From positions 1 through 39,273 of the forward strand of contig JBEGVB010000129.1 of the NCBI GenBank assembly GCA_041178545.1: a stretch of 39,273 bases of DNA. The letters run 5' to 3'. The stretch is from JBEATZ01 sp041178545. GTDB taxonomy: Bacteria > Planctomycetota > UBA1135 > UBA2386. Below the pieces are notes generated by a model, which saw nothing but the letters and a program-made list of their open reading frames with translations, was not told the DNA's origin and did not search any database. Of this stretch, positions 7,218-16,869 are shown in pieces. How positions within the stretch are numbered: the stretch's first letter is position 1; each line of letters begins with the position of its first letter. A program made the translations under genes and the position numbers.

Positions 7218-8165
7218 GTGAGCCTCGCAGGGCACTGGTGGACCATCGCACCTGCGCTCCGGGACGAGTGGTTCCCGCCGCGCCAGCCATGGACCGAAAC
7301 CTTGCAGGTGCAGGTGCTGGACGAGCGCTTCGGACCCGTGGTGCTCGACTGCCCTTCCGTCGCGCCCGAGGACGCGACAGAGGTTGCCGTGCTGGTGCAC
7401 GGTCTCGGCGGCTGCGCGGGCAGCGGCTACGTGGTGCGGCTCGCAGGGGAGCTTGCGGCCCGCGGCATCGCTGCCGTTGCCCTGCAGCGCCGCGGCGCCG
7501 ACGGCTCGGGCTCGGGGCTCTACCACGCGGCCCACACCGACGACCTCGAGGCACTGCTCCAGCACGATGCGCTGCAGTCCTTCGGGCGAGTGCACCTGGT
7601 CGGGTTCTCGCTCGGCGGCCACCTGTGCCTCCATGCGGCGCGCAAGCCGCTGCCGGGACGCGTGGCGAGCACCAGTGCCCTCTGTGCGCCGCTCGACATC
7701 GCAGCCGTGCAGACGCACATGGACCGCCCTGCCCAGTGGCCCTACCGGCGCCACGTCCTGCGGGGCATGCAGGCCCACTTCCGCGCGGTCGTGCAGAGGC
7801 ACGGGCTCCCCGTGGACCTGCGCACCATCGACCACTGCACCAGCTTCCGCGCCTTCGACGCCATGAGCGTGGTGCAACGCTTCGGCTTCCGCGACGTGGA
7901 CCACTACTACGACACCGTGTGCCTCGAGGGCCACCTCCACGAACTGCGCATCCCCTCGCTCCTCGTGTGCGCGCTCGGCGACCCCATGGTGCGCCCTGCT
8001 GCGGGACTGCCGCGTGCGGCACTGCCGGCTGGCTCGATGCTGCGCGTGGTGACCACGGCGCAGGGTGGCCACCTCGGTTTCCCGCGCGACCTGCAGCTGG
8101 GCACGGGCAACGAGTGCGGCCTGGCCGCGCAGCTCGTCTCGTGGTGGTCAGGGCTCGTCGACTAA
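7218..8165 (+). CDS. YheT-family alpha/beta hydrolase
   Basis: A 315-residue cytoplasmic hydrolase of the AB-hydrolase/YheT group. The oxyanion region is VLVHGLGGCAGSGYVVRLA, the family RRGADGS stretch follows, and the nucleophile elbow is GFSLGGH (the Ser is the catalytic residue). The acid is probably the Asp of ALGDPMV, and the His lies in TTAQGGHLGF near the end. Members act as esterases or lipases on ill-defined lipids. The start is GTG at 7218 with a clear SD, GGAGG at 7206-7210, seven bases upstream. Its stop overlaps the stop of the convergent cysS gene by 4 bp. It follows a terminator, so it is probably not controlled with EF-P. Confidence 0.88.
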   Translation: MSLAGHWWTIAPALRDEWFPPRQPWTETLQVQVLDERFGPVVLDCPSVAPEDATEVAVLVHGLGGCAGSGYVVRLAGELAARGIAAVALQRRGADGSGSGLYHAAHTDDLEALLQHDALQSFGRVHLVGFSLGGHLCLHAARKPLPGRVASTSALCAPLDIAAVQTHMDRPAQWPYRRHVLRGMQAHFRAVVQRHGLPVDLRTIDHCTSFRAFDAMSVVQRFGFRDVDHYYDTVCLEGHLHELRIPSLLVCALGDPMVRPAAGLPRAALPAGSMLRVVTTAQGGHLGFPRDLQLGTGNECGLAAQLVSWWSGLVD

Positions 8166-9598
8166 GCCTTCTCGAGGCGCGGGCCCTGCGCCGTGTCGAC
8201 GATCTTCCACCCTGCGTCCGCGATGCGCTTGCGCAACTGGTCGGCACTGGCCCAGTCCTTCGCGGCCTTGGCGGCCTGCCGCTGCGCGAGCAACTCGCGG
8301 AGCTCGGCAGGTGCCTCCTCGCGCGCCGCGGGCTCGGGGCCGAAGCAGCCGAGCACGTTCTCGAAGCGGGCGAATGCCTGCAGCGCAAGGTTGGCCCCCG
8401 CGACGGTCGGCTTGGCCCGGTTGGCCTCGCCCACCAGCGCGAACACCGCAGCGAGCGCCTCGCTCACATTGAGGTCCTCGCTCATGGCCGCAGTGAACGC
8501 GTCGTGGGCACGCTGGACCTCCGCAGCAAGGCCGTCGGCGCCCGCGGGCTCGAGTCCCTCGCGCACGCGCACGAGCCTGCTGCGGCACTGGGCGATGCGC
8601 TGGATGGCACTGCGGGCCTCGTCGAGTCCGGAGAGCGTGAAGTTGAGTGTCTGCCGGTACTGCACGCGCACGAGCGCGTAGCGGAGCTCCAGTCCCGTGT
8701 AGCCCTTGGCGAGGATGTCGGCCACGGTGAAGAAGTTGCCGAGGCTCTTCGACATCTTGGTGCCGTCGACGAGCAGGTGCCGCGCATGCATCCACAGCCC
8801 GGCAAAGCGCTTGCCGCTGTGGGCCTCGGACTGGGCGATCTCGCACTCGTGGTGCGGGAACATGTTGTCCTCGCCACCGGTGTGGACGTCGATCTGCTGG
8901 CCCAGCAGGTCCATGGCCATGGCGGAGCACTCGATGTGCCAGCCGGGGAACCCCCTCGCGCCGCCCGCGAACGGCGCGTCCCACTGCATGATGTGCTTGG
9001 GGTCGACCTTCCAGAGGGCGAAGTCGCGCGGGTCCTCCTTCTCCGGGTTGACCTGCACGCGGGCACCCTCCTCCAGTTCCTCCAGCACCTTGCCGCTGAG
9101 CTGGCCGTAGGCGGGGAAGCGTGCGATGCGGTAGTACACGTTGCCCGAGGGCACCTGGTACGCGTACCCGCGCGCGAGCAGGTCGCCGATGATGCGGCCC
9201 ATCGAGGCGATGTACTCGGTGGCGCGCGGCATGTGGTGCGGCAGCCGCACGTGGAGGCGGTTCTGGCAGTCGTGGAACTCGTCCTCGTAGTGGCGCGCGA
9301 CCGCCCACGGGTCCTTGCCCAGCTTGCGCGCCATGGCGTCGAGCTTGTCCTCGCCGCGGTCCTCGTCGTCCTGCGTCATGTGACCGACGTCGGTGACGTT
9401 CATCACCTGACGGACCTCGAGGCCCTGGTCCTCCAGGAAGCGACGGAGAACGTCTGCGAACAGGAAGCTGCGGAAGTTGCCGATGTGCGGCGAGGAGTAG
9501 ACGGTCGGGCCACAGTGGTACATGGCCACCTTGCCCGGTGCCAACGGGCGGAGTTCCTCCAGCCGACGCGTGAACGAGTTGTGGAACCGGATGACCAT
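8162..9598 (-). CDS. cysS: Cysteinyl-tRNA synthetase
   Basis: A 478-residue class I synthetase that charges tRNA-Cys in the cytoplasm. The catalytic signatures are SPHIGN (HIGH-type) near residue 36 and DGTKMSKSLGN (KMSKS). The zinc site is complete: Cys in CGPTVY near residue 29, then GWHIECSAM and the HHECEIAQSEA stretch. The helical anticodon-binding region and a short C-terminal DALR-like domain follow. Length is close to the usual 460-480 residues. It is transcribed leftward from its own start, divergent from the kinase gene. I did not find a good SD or -10 within 10 nt of the ATG. No selenocysteine gene is near it except the tRNA 8 kb away. Confidence 0.97.
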   Translation of the reverse strand: MVIRFHNSFTRRLEELRPLAPGKVAMYHCGPTVYSSPHIGNFRSFLFADVLRRFLEDQGLEVRQVMNVTDVGHMTQDDEDRGEDKLDAMARKLGKDPWAVARHYEDEFHDCQNRLHVRLPHHMPRATEYIASMGRIIGDLLARGYAYQVPSGNVYYRIARFPAYGQLSGKVLEELEEGARVQVNPEKEDPRDFALWKVDPKHIMQWDAPFAGGARGFPGWHIECSAMAMDLLGQQIDVHTGGEDNMFPHHECEIAQSEAHSGKRFAGLWMHARHLLVDGTKMSKSLGNFFTVADILAKGYTGLELRYALVRVQYRQTLNFTLSGLDEARSAIQRIAQCRSRLVRVREGLEPAGADGLAAEVQRAHDAFTAAMSEDLNVSEALAAVFALVGEANRAKPTVAGANLALQAFARFENVLGCFGPEPAAREEAPAELRELLAQRQAAKAAKDWASADQLRKRIADAGWKIVDTAQGPRLEKA

Positions 9599-9692
9599 CG
9601 GTCCCTAGCGTGGCGCAGCCGTGCACCCCGTGCAAGCGCACGATGGCGCGCACGCGTCCGCTGGCACACTCGATCGACCACGGTCGGTGGGC

Positions 9693-9698
9693 TACAAG
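9693..9698 (+). promoter_or_regulatory. Candidate -10 (TACAAG) of the kinase gene
   Basis: TACAAG lies 6 nt before the GTG at 9705, the spacing expected for a leaderless mRNA. The same hexamer precedes lon on the other strand. AAGGA at 9696-9700 overlaps it and could instead act as a close SD. Confidence 0.3.
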
Positions 9699-9704
9699 GA
9701 TGGG

Positions 9705-12700
9705 GTGACCGACGCGCCAGCAGCACCCGAGACGCCTCGCGACCCGAGCAGGCTGCCGAATGCAGCTGCATCGCTCGCCGGCCACTTCGAGCTGCTTGCC
9801 GAGATCGGCTCGGGCTCGTCCGGCACCGTGCACCGTGCGCGCCTGCTCGTCGCCTACGGCGGACTGGAGGCCGGCACCGAGATCGCGGTCAAGTTCCTGC
9901 GGCAGGACCTCGTCCACGACGAGAAGGCGCGGCGCCGGATGGAGGCCGAGGGCGAGCTCGGCGAACAGGTGCGGCACCCGAACGTGGCGGCGATCCACGG
10001 CTTCGAGACCTTCGACCTGCTGGGCATGCAGGTCAGCTACCTGCTCATGGAGTACGTGCGCGGCACCACGCTGCGCCAGCTGCTCGCCACCCAGGGACCG
10101 CCCGTGGAGGACCTGACGCGCCGCATCGGCGCCGACGCGGCCAAGGGACTGCATGCCCTGCACCGGCGCGGCGTGGTGCACCGCGACGTCAAGCCAGACA
10201 ACCTGGTGCTGACGCCGGAGGGCCAGGTGAAGATCGTGGACCTCGGCCTTGCCCGACCGTTCGGCACCCGCGGCTACGGCAGCAGTTCCTCCGGTGGCAT
10301 CGCAGGCACCGTCACCTACACGGCACCGGAGGTCCTGCGCGCAGAGCCCGCGTCACCGCGTTCGGACCTGTACGCCCTCGGCGTGGTGCTGTTCGAGGTG
10401 GCGACGGGCAGGCACCCCTTCCGGCACTGCACGTCGGCCGACGACATGATCCACGCGCACCTGTACGAGGCGCCGCCGCGGCCCTCGCACTTCCGGCCGC
10501 GCATCAGCGTGCTGCTGGAGGAACTCGTGCTGCAGCTGCTGGCCAAGGACCCGGACCGCAGGCCCAAGGACGCGGCCGAGGTGGCGCGGGCACTCCAGGC
10601 CGGGGACCAGTCGGAGTGGTGGCGCCGCCACGCAGGGGCAGCCCCCGCACTGGAGTCGCGCAGGCGGCTGCGCGAGATGCGGAGACAGGCCGACACGCCG
10701 TTCCACGGGCGCAAGTCCGAACTCGCACGCCTCGACGCACTCCTCGCCGAGGCACGGAAGGGCTCGGGTCGCGCCGTGCTGGTGCGCGGGCCGGAGGGCA
10801 TCGGCAGGCGACGCCTGCTCGACGAGGCGATCGACGGCTGGCTGGACGCACACGAGGGCCTGCTGCTGCTCGGCGGCGAGGCCGACGCGGACATCGGCCA
10901 CGGCGAACCGTTTGCGGGCACGGTGCTCGACCTGCTGCTCCGGGGTGACGCAAAGGACTCCCCCAACGCCCAGGACCGCGCGACCCAGCGCGCCCGCGAG
11001 GCGTTCTCGCTCGGCGAGGCCGCCGCGACCGCGCTCGTGGCCACGACCCTGGGCACCAGCCGTGAGTCGCCCGAGGTGCGCGCGGACCGCATGGCCTCTG
11101 CCCTGCTGCACCTGGCTTCCGGTGCGCGCACCGTGGTGCTGCGCGTGGACCTGGCGGAACGACTGGACACCAGCGGCAGGCTCGTGCTGCAGCGCCTGTT
11201 GGCGTCCCTCGCAGGTCGCAGGCTCTTGCTGCTGCTGACCGGGGGACCTGACTGCGCGCTCGGCGGCGCGGTCGAGCGCATCGAGCTCTCCGGACTGCCC
11301 GAGGACCAGTTCAGGGCCTTCGGACGCGAGCTGTTCCGCAACCTCGACGAGGTGCCGGACGCGTTCCTGCAGCAGGCCCATGCCACGCTCAGCGGTTCGC
11401 CCGGCAACCTGGTCGAGTGCCTCGAGGAACTGGTGCAGCAAGGCAGGCTCCGCGGCAGGCCGGGCGACTACGGGGACCTTTCGCACGATGCCGAGCCCCA
11501 GCCAGCAGAGCGCACGCTCCAACGGGTGCAGGAACGCGTCGCCCGGCTGGCCGAGGCGCACCGCCACGTGCTCCAGGTTGCCGCGGTCCTCGGGGAGCGG
11601 TGCAGCCTCGCGGACCTCGCCACGCTCAGCAACGTGGTCGAGCTGCAGGTGCTGGAGACGCTCTCGTTGTTCCGCGGCAGGGTGGTCAGGGCACAGGGCG
11701 GCGAGGTCGTGTTCCGGCACGCATCCTTCCGGCTCGCCGTGCTGCGATCGATCCCAGAACCGCGCCGCATCGAGTTGCACAAGCAGGCGGCAGCGATCCT
11801 CGCGGAGCGCGGCGCACCGCCGCTGGTGACCGGGCTCCACCTCTCGCGCGCACTGGAGCACGAGGCCTGCCTGGTCCCGCTGCTGCAGGGCCTGGAGAAG
11901 CTGGTGCGCAGCGGCTCACGACGCACGAGCCTGCGCATCGCGAGCCGGTTGCGCGTGCACTTCCAGCAGCTGGGCAGCCGCACCGACCTGGACCCCCTGC
12001 GACTGCAGTTCCTGCTGCTGCAGGGGCATGCGCGGCGCGCGAGCGGCCAGCCCGAGGTGGCGGCCAAGCTGTTCCGCGAGGCGAGTGCCCTGGCCTCGCA
12101 GTGTGGGGACGCCCGCTCCTCGGGCGAGGCACTCACCGGCCTCGCAGCCATCACCTACGAGGGTGGCAGGCTGCTCGCGGCCATCGACCTGTTGGAGACC
12201 GCGCACCGCCACCTCGAGGCGCTGGAGGAAGGCCGCAGCAGGCAGCTCGCCGGCGAGGCCCGCGGCCTCCACGGTCGCATCCTGCTCTACATGGGCCAGG
12301 CAGCGGGCGCACGGGAGCAGCTGCGCACAGCGCTTGCCGCCCTGCCGCCCGAGGAGCTCGAGTACCGGGCCCACTTCCTCGTCGACCTCGCGCGCGTCCA
12401 GCACCTGGAGCACGAGTTCGCCGAGTCGCTGCAGACCCTCCACCGCGTCGAGCGCTCCGGTGCACCGGACCGGTTCCCGAGGGTCCGGTTGCGTCACCTG
12501 CTCTACCGTGGGCAGGTCCGCACCACGCTGGGCGACGACGATGCCGTGGCCGACCTGCGCAACGCCGCCGGCGAGGCCGAGCGCCTCACCCTGCCAGCCT
12601 ACGAGGGCAGGGCATGGCTGTTCCTCGGCGAGCGCGCCCGGCGCCGCGGCAGGAACGCAGAGGCCATGGACCTGATGGTGCGCTCGCGCGACCTCGCAGA

Positions 12701-13070
12701 GGCCGCGGGTGACCGGCTCGGAGCAACCTTGGCCGCCATCCACCTCACCGAGCTCGGCATCGACCACGGCGACCTGGGCCCCGTGGTGGAGGAACTCGGG
12801 ATCCCCGCACTGCGCGCCGCATGGCTCGCCCACCAAGCCGCCATGGCGGGCCGCGGCGGCGACCAGGCCGCCGAGGATGCCGCCGTGGCCGAATTGCTCG
12901 AACTGCGCAAGAACGCCGACCTGTCGTTGGGACTGCACCTTCGCGTCCTCCGGGTTGCCGGGCGCGACGCCACCGCACGCGCCCTGCTCCGGCAGGTCGG
13001 CGAGCGCTGCACGGACCGCGCGGTGCGGCGCAGGTTCCTTGCCGAGTGGACCCGTCCTGCAGGCACCTGA
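9705..13070 (+). CDS. Ser/Thr protein kinase fused to an AAA-like domain and helical repeats (PknK-like)
   Basis: About 1121 residues if translation starts at GTG 9705. Residues about 27-300 are a Hanks-type kinase with glycine loop GSGSSG (35-40), Lys63, catalytic HRDVKPDN (Asp161), DLG in place of DFG (Asp179) and the APE motif near 207. From about residue 333 an AAA_16/STAND-like module begins (FHGRKSELARLD), as in PknK and LuxR-type regulators. Its P-loop reads GPEGIGRRRL, so the Walker A Lys and Ser/Thr are both replaced by Arg and ATP use by this part is doubtful. The last 500 residues are TPR-like helices (GEALTGLAAITYEGG, LHGRILLYMGQAAGAREQL). It has no membrane segment, so it should act in the cytoplasm. 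Partners are unknown. Confidence 0.88.
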   Translation: MTDAPAAPETPRDPSRLPNAAASLAGHFELLAEIGSGSSGTVHRARLLVAYGGLEAGTEIAVKFLRQDLVHDEKARRRMEAEGELGEQVRHPNVAAIHGFETFDLLGMQVSYLLMEYVRGTTLRQLLATQGPPVEDLTRRIGADAAKGLHALHRRGVVHRDVKPDNLVLTPEGQVKIVDLGLARPFGTRGYGSSSSGGIAGTVTYTAPEVLRAEPASPRSDLYALGVVLFEVATGRHPFRHCTSADDMIHAHLYEAPPRPSHFRPRISVLLEELVLQLLAKDPDRRPKDAAEVARALQAGDQSEWWRRHAGAAPALESRRRLREMRRQADTPFHGRKSELARLDALLAEARKGSGRAVLVRGPEGIGRRRLLDEAIDGWLDAHEGLLLLGGEADADIGHGEPFAGTVLDLLLRGDAKDSPNAQDRATQRAREAFSLGEAAATALVATTLGTSRESPEVRADRMASALLHLASGARTVVLRVDLAERLDTSGRLVLQRLLASLAGRRLLLLLTGGPDCALGGAVERIELSGLPEDQFRAFGRELFRNLDEVPDAFLQQAHATLSGSPGNLVECLEELVQQGRLRGRPGDYGDLSHDAEPQPAERTLQRVQERVARLAEAHRHVLQVAAVLGERCSLADLATLSNVVELQVLETLSLFRGRVVRAQGGEVVFRHASFRLAVLRSIPEPRRIELHKQAAAILAERGAPPLVTGLHLSRALEHEACLVPLLQGLEKLVRSGSRRTSLRIASRLRVHFQQLGSRTDLDPLRLQFLLLQGHARRASGQPEVAAKLFREASALASQCGDARSSGEALTGLAAITYEGGRLLAAIDLLETAHRHLEALEEGRSRQLAGEARGLHGRILLYMGQAAGAREQLRTALAALPPEELEYRAHFLVDLARVQHLEHEFAESLQTLHRVERSGAPDRFPRVRLRHLLYRGQVRTTLGDDDAVADLRNAAGEAERLTLPAYEGRAWLFLGERARRRGRNAEAMDLMVRSRDLAEAAGDRLGATLAAIHLTELGIDHGDLGPVVEELGIPALRAAWLAHQAAMAGRGGDQAAEDAAVAELLELRKNADLSLGLHLRVLRVAGRDATARALLRQVGERCTDRAVRRRFLAEWTRPAGT

Positions 13071-13083
13071 GACGTTGCACAGG

Positions 13084-13106
13084 CCCTTGCCCGGCGCCGG
13101 GCAGGG
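13084..13106 (+). terminator. Possible terminator hairpin after the kinase gene
   Basis: CCC-TTGCCCG pairs with CGGGCA-GGG with T13087 bulged and a GCGC loop. It lies 14 nt after the kinase stop. No T run follows, so intrinsic termination would be inefficient. Confidence 0.35.
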
Positions 13107-13132
13107 AAGCACAAACGGGCCGGTCTGCGCGG

Positions 13133-13161
13133 TTGACACTCCTCGTCCGCAGGTGCATCCT
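13133..13161 (+). promoter_or_regulatory. Candidate housekeeping promoter of the PSD1 operon
   Basis: A perfect TTGACA at 13133-13138, 17-nt spacer and CATCCT at 13156-13161. Transcription would begin near 13168, giving a leader of about 40 nt before the ATG at 13209. Confidence 0.5.
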
Positions 13162-13208
13162 GAACCCGCTGCGGAGCACCGTTGTGGTCGACTGCGCAGC
13201 ATGATCCC

Positions 13209-16200
13209 ATGCTGCCCCCCAACGCAACTCGCGTCCTGTTCCGGCTGCATGCAGCCGCGCTGGCTGTGGTCCTCGGCTCCTGTGGCAAGGACCCTGCTCC
13301 CGAGGCCGCGCCGCAGCAGCCGGCGGGCCAGCCCGCTGGGGCAACCGCGCCGGTTGCCGCAGCTGCCGTCGAACCGGTGAGCTACGGGCGGCACATCCGG
13401 CCGCTGCTCTCGGACCAGTGCTTCAAGTGCCACGGCCCGGACGAAGCGACGAGGGAGGCAGGCCTGCGCCTCGACGTGCGGGACGGCGCGACGGCAGACC
13501 TTGGTGGCTACGCGGCCATCGTGCCCGGCGACCCTGCAGGGAGTGAGTTGCTGGCACGCATCGCCCACCACGACCCCGACGAGGTGATGCCGCCGCCCTC
13601 GACGGGCAAGAAGCCGTTCCGGGAGGAACAGCGTGCACTCATCGCACGGTGGATCGCGGAAGGCGCCAACTACGAGTCGCACTGGTCCTTCGTCCCGCCC
13701 ACCCGGCCCGAGGTGCCTGCAGTTCCCGCGGGCGTCACCGCGGCAAACCCCGTCGACCACTTCGTTGCCCACGAGTTGGCGCAAGCAGGCTTCTCGCCCT
13801 CCCCGGAGGCGGACCGCGCCACGCTGGCCCGCAGGCTGTTCCTCACCCTGACAGGACTGCCCCCCACCACGACCGAGCTCGACGAGCACCTGGCCGACGG
13901 CTCCGCGGATGCGTGGACGAGGCTGGTCGACAAGCTGCTCACCCAGGAGCCCTACCGCTCGCGCCACGCGGAGCGCATGGCCACGCCCTGGCTCGACGCA
14001 GCGCGCTACGCGGACACCAGCGGCATCCACATGGACGCAGGCCGGCAGATGTGGGCCTGGCGCGACTGGCTGCTGCAGGCCTACCGCGACAACATGCCCT
14101 TCGACCAGTTCGTCACCGAGCAGATCGCAGGCGACCTGCTGCCGGACGCGACGCTGGCGCAGAAGGTGGCAAGCGGGTTCCACCGCAACCACGTGACGAC
14201 GGACGAGGGCGGAGCCATCGCCGAGGAGTACCTGGTCGAGTACGCAGCGGACCGCACGGCCACCACCGGCCAGGTCCTGCTCGGGCTCACCGTCGGGTGC
14301 GCACGGTGCCACGACCACAAGTACGACCCGGTCTCGCAGAAGGAGTACTTCAGCCTCTTCGCGTACTTCAACTCGATCGAGGAGCCGGGCCTCTACTCGC
14401 AGGTGGCCGATCCCAACCGCGCCTTCGAGCCGTTCCTCGACGTGCCGCGCCCGCAGCAGCAGGAGCAGGTCCAGCAGAAGGAGCAGGAACTGGCCGCGGC
14501 ACGCACTGCCCTCGCCGCCGAGCCGGCGGACGAGGCCGAGCAGCGCACGCGGTTCCTGGCGGAACTGGCGACCGCGAGCAGCCTGCAATGGGCCGCCACA
14601 TCCGCCGTCTCGGCGACCTCCACCAACGGTGCCACCCTCGCCGTGCAGCCCGACGGCTCGGTGCTGGCGAGCGGCGCGAACCCCGACAAGGACACCCATG
14701 TCGTGAACCTGCGCACCGAGGCATCGCGGTTGCGCATGCTGTCCCTCGAGGCGCTGCCCCACGCATCCCTGCCTGGTGGCCGCGTCGGTCGCGCGCCCAA
14801 CGGCAATGCGGTGCTGAACCACGTCTCCCTCGAGGCCATCTCGGTGAAGGACCCGGCACAGCGCCGCAGCGTCCCGCTCACGTGGGCATGGGCAGACCTG
14901 CAGCAGGCCAACGGCGACTTCCACGTGGTGCACGCGCTCGCGGACAAGGACAACCTCGGGTGGGCCGTCGACGGCCACAACGGTGCTCCCGCGCCGCGCA
15001 CGGCGCTGTTCGTCGCCGCAGAGGACTTCGGTTTCGAGGGCGGCACGGACCTGGTCGTGACGCTGCAGTACGACTCCATCTACGCACAGCACACCTTCGG
15101 CTGCGTGCGCCTGGGCGTCGGTGCTGTCGCGGAGTCGGCACTCGCCCGACTGCCGCTGGCGCGCTCGGGCTTCTACCGCGCAGGGCCGTTCAGCGGCACG
15201 CGCGACGAGGTGTGGGGCCGCGAGTACGGCCCCGAACTCGCCGCTGCGATCGACCGTGGCCAGACCTTCGGCGGCGCCAAGCGCCGCTGGCAGCACATCC
15301 CCGAGTACGCCGAGGGCCGGGTCAACGGCCTGCAGGACGGCACCAACGCGTTCTACCTCGCCCAGGAGGTGTTCAGCGCAGCACCCCGCACGCAGGAGTG
15401 GTCGCTCGGCTCGGACGACGGCTTCCGGCTCTTCCTCTCCGGGCGGCAGGTGGCCGCCGAGCAGGTGGACCGCGCTGCCGCCCCGGACCAGAACCGCGCA
15501 TCGGCCGAGGTGCCTGCCGGGTCGAGCCTGCTGGTGATGAAGATCGTCAACACCGGCGGCAACGGTGGCTTCTACGTCAGGCAGCTCCCCGGGGCCGACG
15601 AGCTCGCTGGCGACATGGTGGCAGCGCTGCTGCCGGCCCAGGCGCGCCATCCCGCGCTCGACGCGCGGCTGAACGTGGCCTGGCGCGAGACGTTCTCGCC
15701 CGGTTACCGCGAGCGCCGCAAGCGCGTGGCGGACCTCGAGCAGGAGATCGCCCAGCTGCGCGCAGGCACGCCGCGCACCATGGTGATGAAGGAGCTGCAG
15801 CAGCCGCGCGAGACCTTCGTGCTGATGCGCGGTGCCTACGACAAGCCGGACCGCAACCAGCCCGTGCAGCGCGGCATCCCCGCGGCGCTGGGCAAGCTGC
15901 CCGAGGGCGCACCGGCGAACCGACTCGGCCTCGCCCAGTGGCTGGTGAGCCCCGACAACCCGCTCGTGGCCCGCGTGGCGGTGAACCGGCTGTGGGAGAT
16001 GGTGTTCGGCACCGGCATCGTGCGGACCAGCGACGACTTCGGCCTGCAGGGTGAGTGGCCCTCCCACCCCGAGCTCCTCGACTGGCTCGCCGTCGAGTTG
16101 CGCGAGCACCAGTGGGACATCCGCCACGTGTTGCGCCTGATGGTGACCAGTGCCACCTACCGCCAGTCCTCGCGCGTGCGCGAGGACGTGCGCTCAGTCG

Positions 16201-16862
16201 ACCCCGACAACCGGCTGCTCGGCTGGTACCCGAGGCGCCGCCTCGGCGCCGAGGAGATCCGCGACCAGGCGCTCTACGTGAGCGGGTTGCTGGTCGAGGA
16301 GCTCGGCGGACCATCGGTCAAGACCTACCAGCCCGAGGGCCTGTGGCAGGAGGTCGCCATGCCGCAGTCCAACACGCGCGTGTTCCAGCGCGACAACGGC
16401 AACGCGCTGTGGCGCCGCAGCCTCTACACCTACTGGAAGCGGGCGGCGCCGCCGCCCAACCTGGTGACGTTCGACGCCCCCACGCGCGAGTTCTGCACCA
16501 CCCGCCGGATCACGACGAACACTCCCCTGCAGGCGCTCGTGCTCTGGAACGACGAGCAGTTCGTGGAGTGCTCGCGCGTGATGGCAGAACACCTGCTCGC
16601 TGGTGAGGGCACGGACCGCGCCAGGCTGGAGAACGGCTACCGGAGCACCACGGGCCAGCAGCCCGGCGACACCGAGATGGCCGCGCTCGAGGGCGCACTG
16701 GACGCGTTCCGCGAGCGGTACCGGGACGACGAGGCGGCGGCGAGGACGCTGGTCGAGGTGGGCGAACGCCCCGCTGCCACGCTCCCCCCCACCGAGGTTG
16801 CCGCGTGGACCATGGTCTGCAACGCGCTGCTCAACCTGGATGCAACCATCTGCGTGGACTGA
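13209..16862 (+). CDS. PSD1-type planctomycete lipoprotein with DUF1549 and DUF1553
   Basis: About 1217 residues. The ATG at 13209 gives a lipoprotein signal with lipobox LGSC (Cys25); a TTG at 13182 is the alternative and would spoil the short signal. Residues about 55-150 form the PSCyt1 domain with CFKCH (Cys71, Cys74, His75). DUF1549 follows (about 180-400) and contains a second CARCH (Cys364, Cys367, His368). A coiled-coil-like stretch rich in Gln/Glu lies near 415-455. A beta-rich insert that resembles a carbohydrate-binding or PA14-like fold spans about 460-810. DUF1553 fills about 890-1140 (RLGLAQWLVSPDNPL, RRLGAEEIRD, TTRRITTNTPLQALVLWND). Both CxxCH motifs could bind c-type haem. 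The family's function is unknown; an exported electron-transfer or hydrolytic role is inference. DUF1501 follows after 7 nt. Confidence 0.92.
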   Translation: MLPPNATRVLFRLHAAALAVVLGSCGKDPAPEAAPQQPAGQPAGATAPVAAAAVEPVSYGRHIRPLLSDQCFKCHGPDEATREAGLRLDVRDGATADLGGYAAIVPGDPAGSELLARIAHHDPDEVMPPPSTGKKPFREEQRALIARWIAEGANYESHWSFVPPTRPEVPAVPAGVTAANPVDHFVAHELAQAGFSPSPEADRATLARRLFLTLTGLPPTTTELDEHLADGSADAWTRLVDKLLTQEPYRSRHAERMATPWLDAARYADTSGIHMDAGRQMWAWRDWLLQAYRDNMPFDQFVTEQIAGDLLPDATLAQKVASGFHRNHVTTDEGGAIAEEYLVEYAADRTATTGQVLLGLTVGCARCHDHKYDPVSQKEYFSLFAYFNSIEEPGLYSQVADPNRAFEPFLDVPRPQQQEQVQQKEQELAAARTALAAEPADEAEQRTRFLAELATASSLQWAATSAVSATSTNGATLAVQPDGSVLASGANPDKDTHVVNLRTEASRLRMLSLEALPHASLPGGRVGRAPNGNAVLNHVSLEAISVKDPAQRRSVPLTWAWADLQQANGDFHVVHALADKDNLGWAVDGHNGAPAPRTALFVAAEDFGFEGGTDLVVTLQYDSIYAQHTFGCVRLGVGAVAESALARLPLARSGFYRAGPFSGTRDEVWGREYGPELAAAIDRGQTFGGAKRRWQHIPEYAEGRVNGLQDGTNAFYLAQEVFSAAPRTQEWSLGSDDGFRLFLSGRQVAAEQVDRAAAPDQNRASAEVPAGSSLLVMKIVNTGGNGGFYVRQLPGADELAGDMVAALLPAQARHPALDARLNVAWRETFSPGYRERRKRVADLEQEIAQLRAGTPRTMVMKELQQPRETFVLMRGAYDKPDRNQPVQRGIPAALGKLPEGAPANRLGLAQWLVSPDNPLVARVAVNRLWEMVFGTGIVRTSDDFGLQGEWPSHPELLDWLAVELREHQWDIRHVLRLMVTSATYRQSSRVREDVRSVDPDNRLLGWYPRRRLGAEEIRDQALYVSGLLVEELGGPSVKTYQPEGLWQEVAMPQSNTRVFQRDNGNALWRRSLYTYWKRAAPPPNLVTFDAPTREFCTTRRITTNTPLQALVLWNDEQFVECSRVMAEHLLAGEGTDRARLENGYRSTTGQQPGDTEMAALEGALDAFRERYRDDEAAARTLVEVGERPAATLPPTEVAAWTMVCNALLNLDATICVD

Positions 16863-16869
16863 GGAAGCC

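Noticed and set aside
13182..13208. TTG start for the PSD1 protein
   Set aside because: It would add nine polar residues before the lipoprotein signal; the ATG at 13209 gives a standard signal with a lipobox.
11916..16127. A 1403-residue open frame on the minus strand, and a 682-residue one at 849-2897 (minus)
   Set aside because: They lie opposite well-supported genes (kinase, PSD1, helicase and MscS), have compositions expected from GC-rich antisense frames and show no domain.
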